Assembly: GCA_023301505.1 (NCBI GenBank)
Contig: JALZUP010000105.1
Span: forward strand, 1 to 45,896
DNA from: Robiginitomaculum sp.
GTDB taxonomy: Bacteria; Pseudomonadota; Alphaproteobacteria; Caulobacterales; Maricaulaceae
Length of the DNA: 45,896 nt
Direction of reading: 5' to 3'
The position numbers and the translations under genes are program-made. Under the pieces are notes generated by a model that worked only from the letters and a program-made list of their open reading frames with translations, had not been told where the DNA came from and did no database searches. Of the stretch, positions 45,879 through 45,896 are shown piece by piece (the stretch's first letter is position 1; each line of letters begins with the position of its first letter).

Positions 45879-45896
45879 AAGAAACAAAAGCAAAAG

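Noticed and set aside
1-45896. Circular closure of the window
   Set aside because: The end stops in an R1 flank and the start shows no matching continuation, so circularity cannot be read from this sequence.

Overview
The window reads as an accessory replicon or provirus of a Bacteroidota bacterium, about 40% GC by eye. Three things point there: promoter-like TAnnTTTG boxes at about -7 with TTG upstream, no Shine-Dalgarno sequences, and A-rich start contexts. Dense families of short intergenic repeats resemble Saprospira/Aureispira-like genomes, but that placement is only an impression. There are no rRNA, ribosomal-protein or housekeeping genes. Recognisable genes are phage- or plasmid-like: DUF551, UvrD-type helicase, DnaB, tyrosine recombinase, excisionase-like HTH, HUH-type Rep, HigA-like HTH, GH24 lysozyme, C5-methyltransferase, DUF5131 (Gp37/Gp68), a Zot/HerA-like P-loop ATPase and an M43 metalloprotease. 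No terminase, portal, HK97 capsid or tail gene is visible.

Layout. (1) 0-4.3 kb, minus strand: a small gene behind an unusual leader (cassette A), small membrane proteins and an SF1 helicase. (2) 4.4-9.3 kb: DnaB, then an integration/control module made of an integrase with a C-terminal XRE domain, an XRE repressor and an excisionase-like HTH, followed by a 47-nt tRNA-like sequence. (3) 9.4-16.7 kb: replication-like genes, a Rep cut short beside an array of ~43-bp repeats, and a gene saturated with GAGAC motifs that runs into a frame-shifting 50-bp tandem repeat ahead of a membrane domain. (4) 16.8-30 kb: small accessory genes, lysozyme, a cytosine methyltransferase with a long overlapping second frame, a second copy of the leader-plus-gene cassette (cassette B) and a DUF5131 protein. 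(5) 30.8-45.7 kb, all plus strand: a virion-like or secretion-like module with the ATPase, several 40-180 aa single-TM proteins, glycine- and cysteine-rich candidate structural proteins, a 1172-aa secreted Cys-rich protein, a secreted metalloprotease and a small secreted repeat protein. Genes here are separated by four repeat families.

How it may work together: the integrase, excisionase and XRE genes would control integration or excision. DnaB, the helicase and Rep (if active) would replicate the element. The 30.8-45.7 kb module would build and export a particle or surface structure, with the lysozyme opening the peptidoglycan. The strongest candidates for undescribed biology are: the two homologous leader cassettes with interleaved, co-varying inverted repeats that can sequester the start codon; the GAGAC array hidden in a coding sequence and the slipped-strand switch after it; the methyltransferase over-printed by a second reading frame; and the tailless virion-like module with its repeat-framed genes.

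All functional calls come from reading motifs by eye; no database search was run. Repeat names used below: R1 = 155-bp element with 22-bp CCCCCAACCCCC-type inverted ends; R2 = 30-bp TTCATCGGA hairpin; R3 = AT-rich TCATACATCATA hairpin; R4 = CCCATGACGCAGTC hairpin block.
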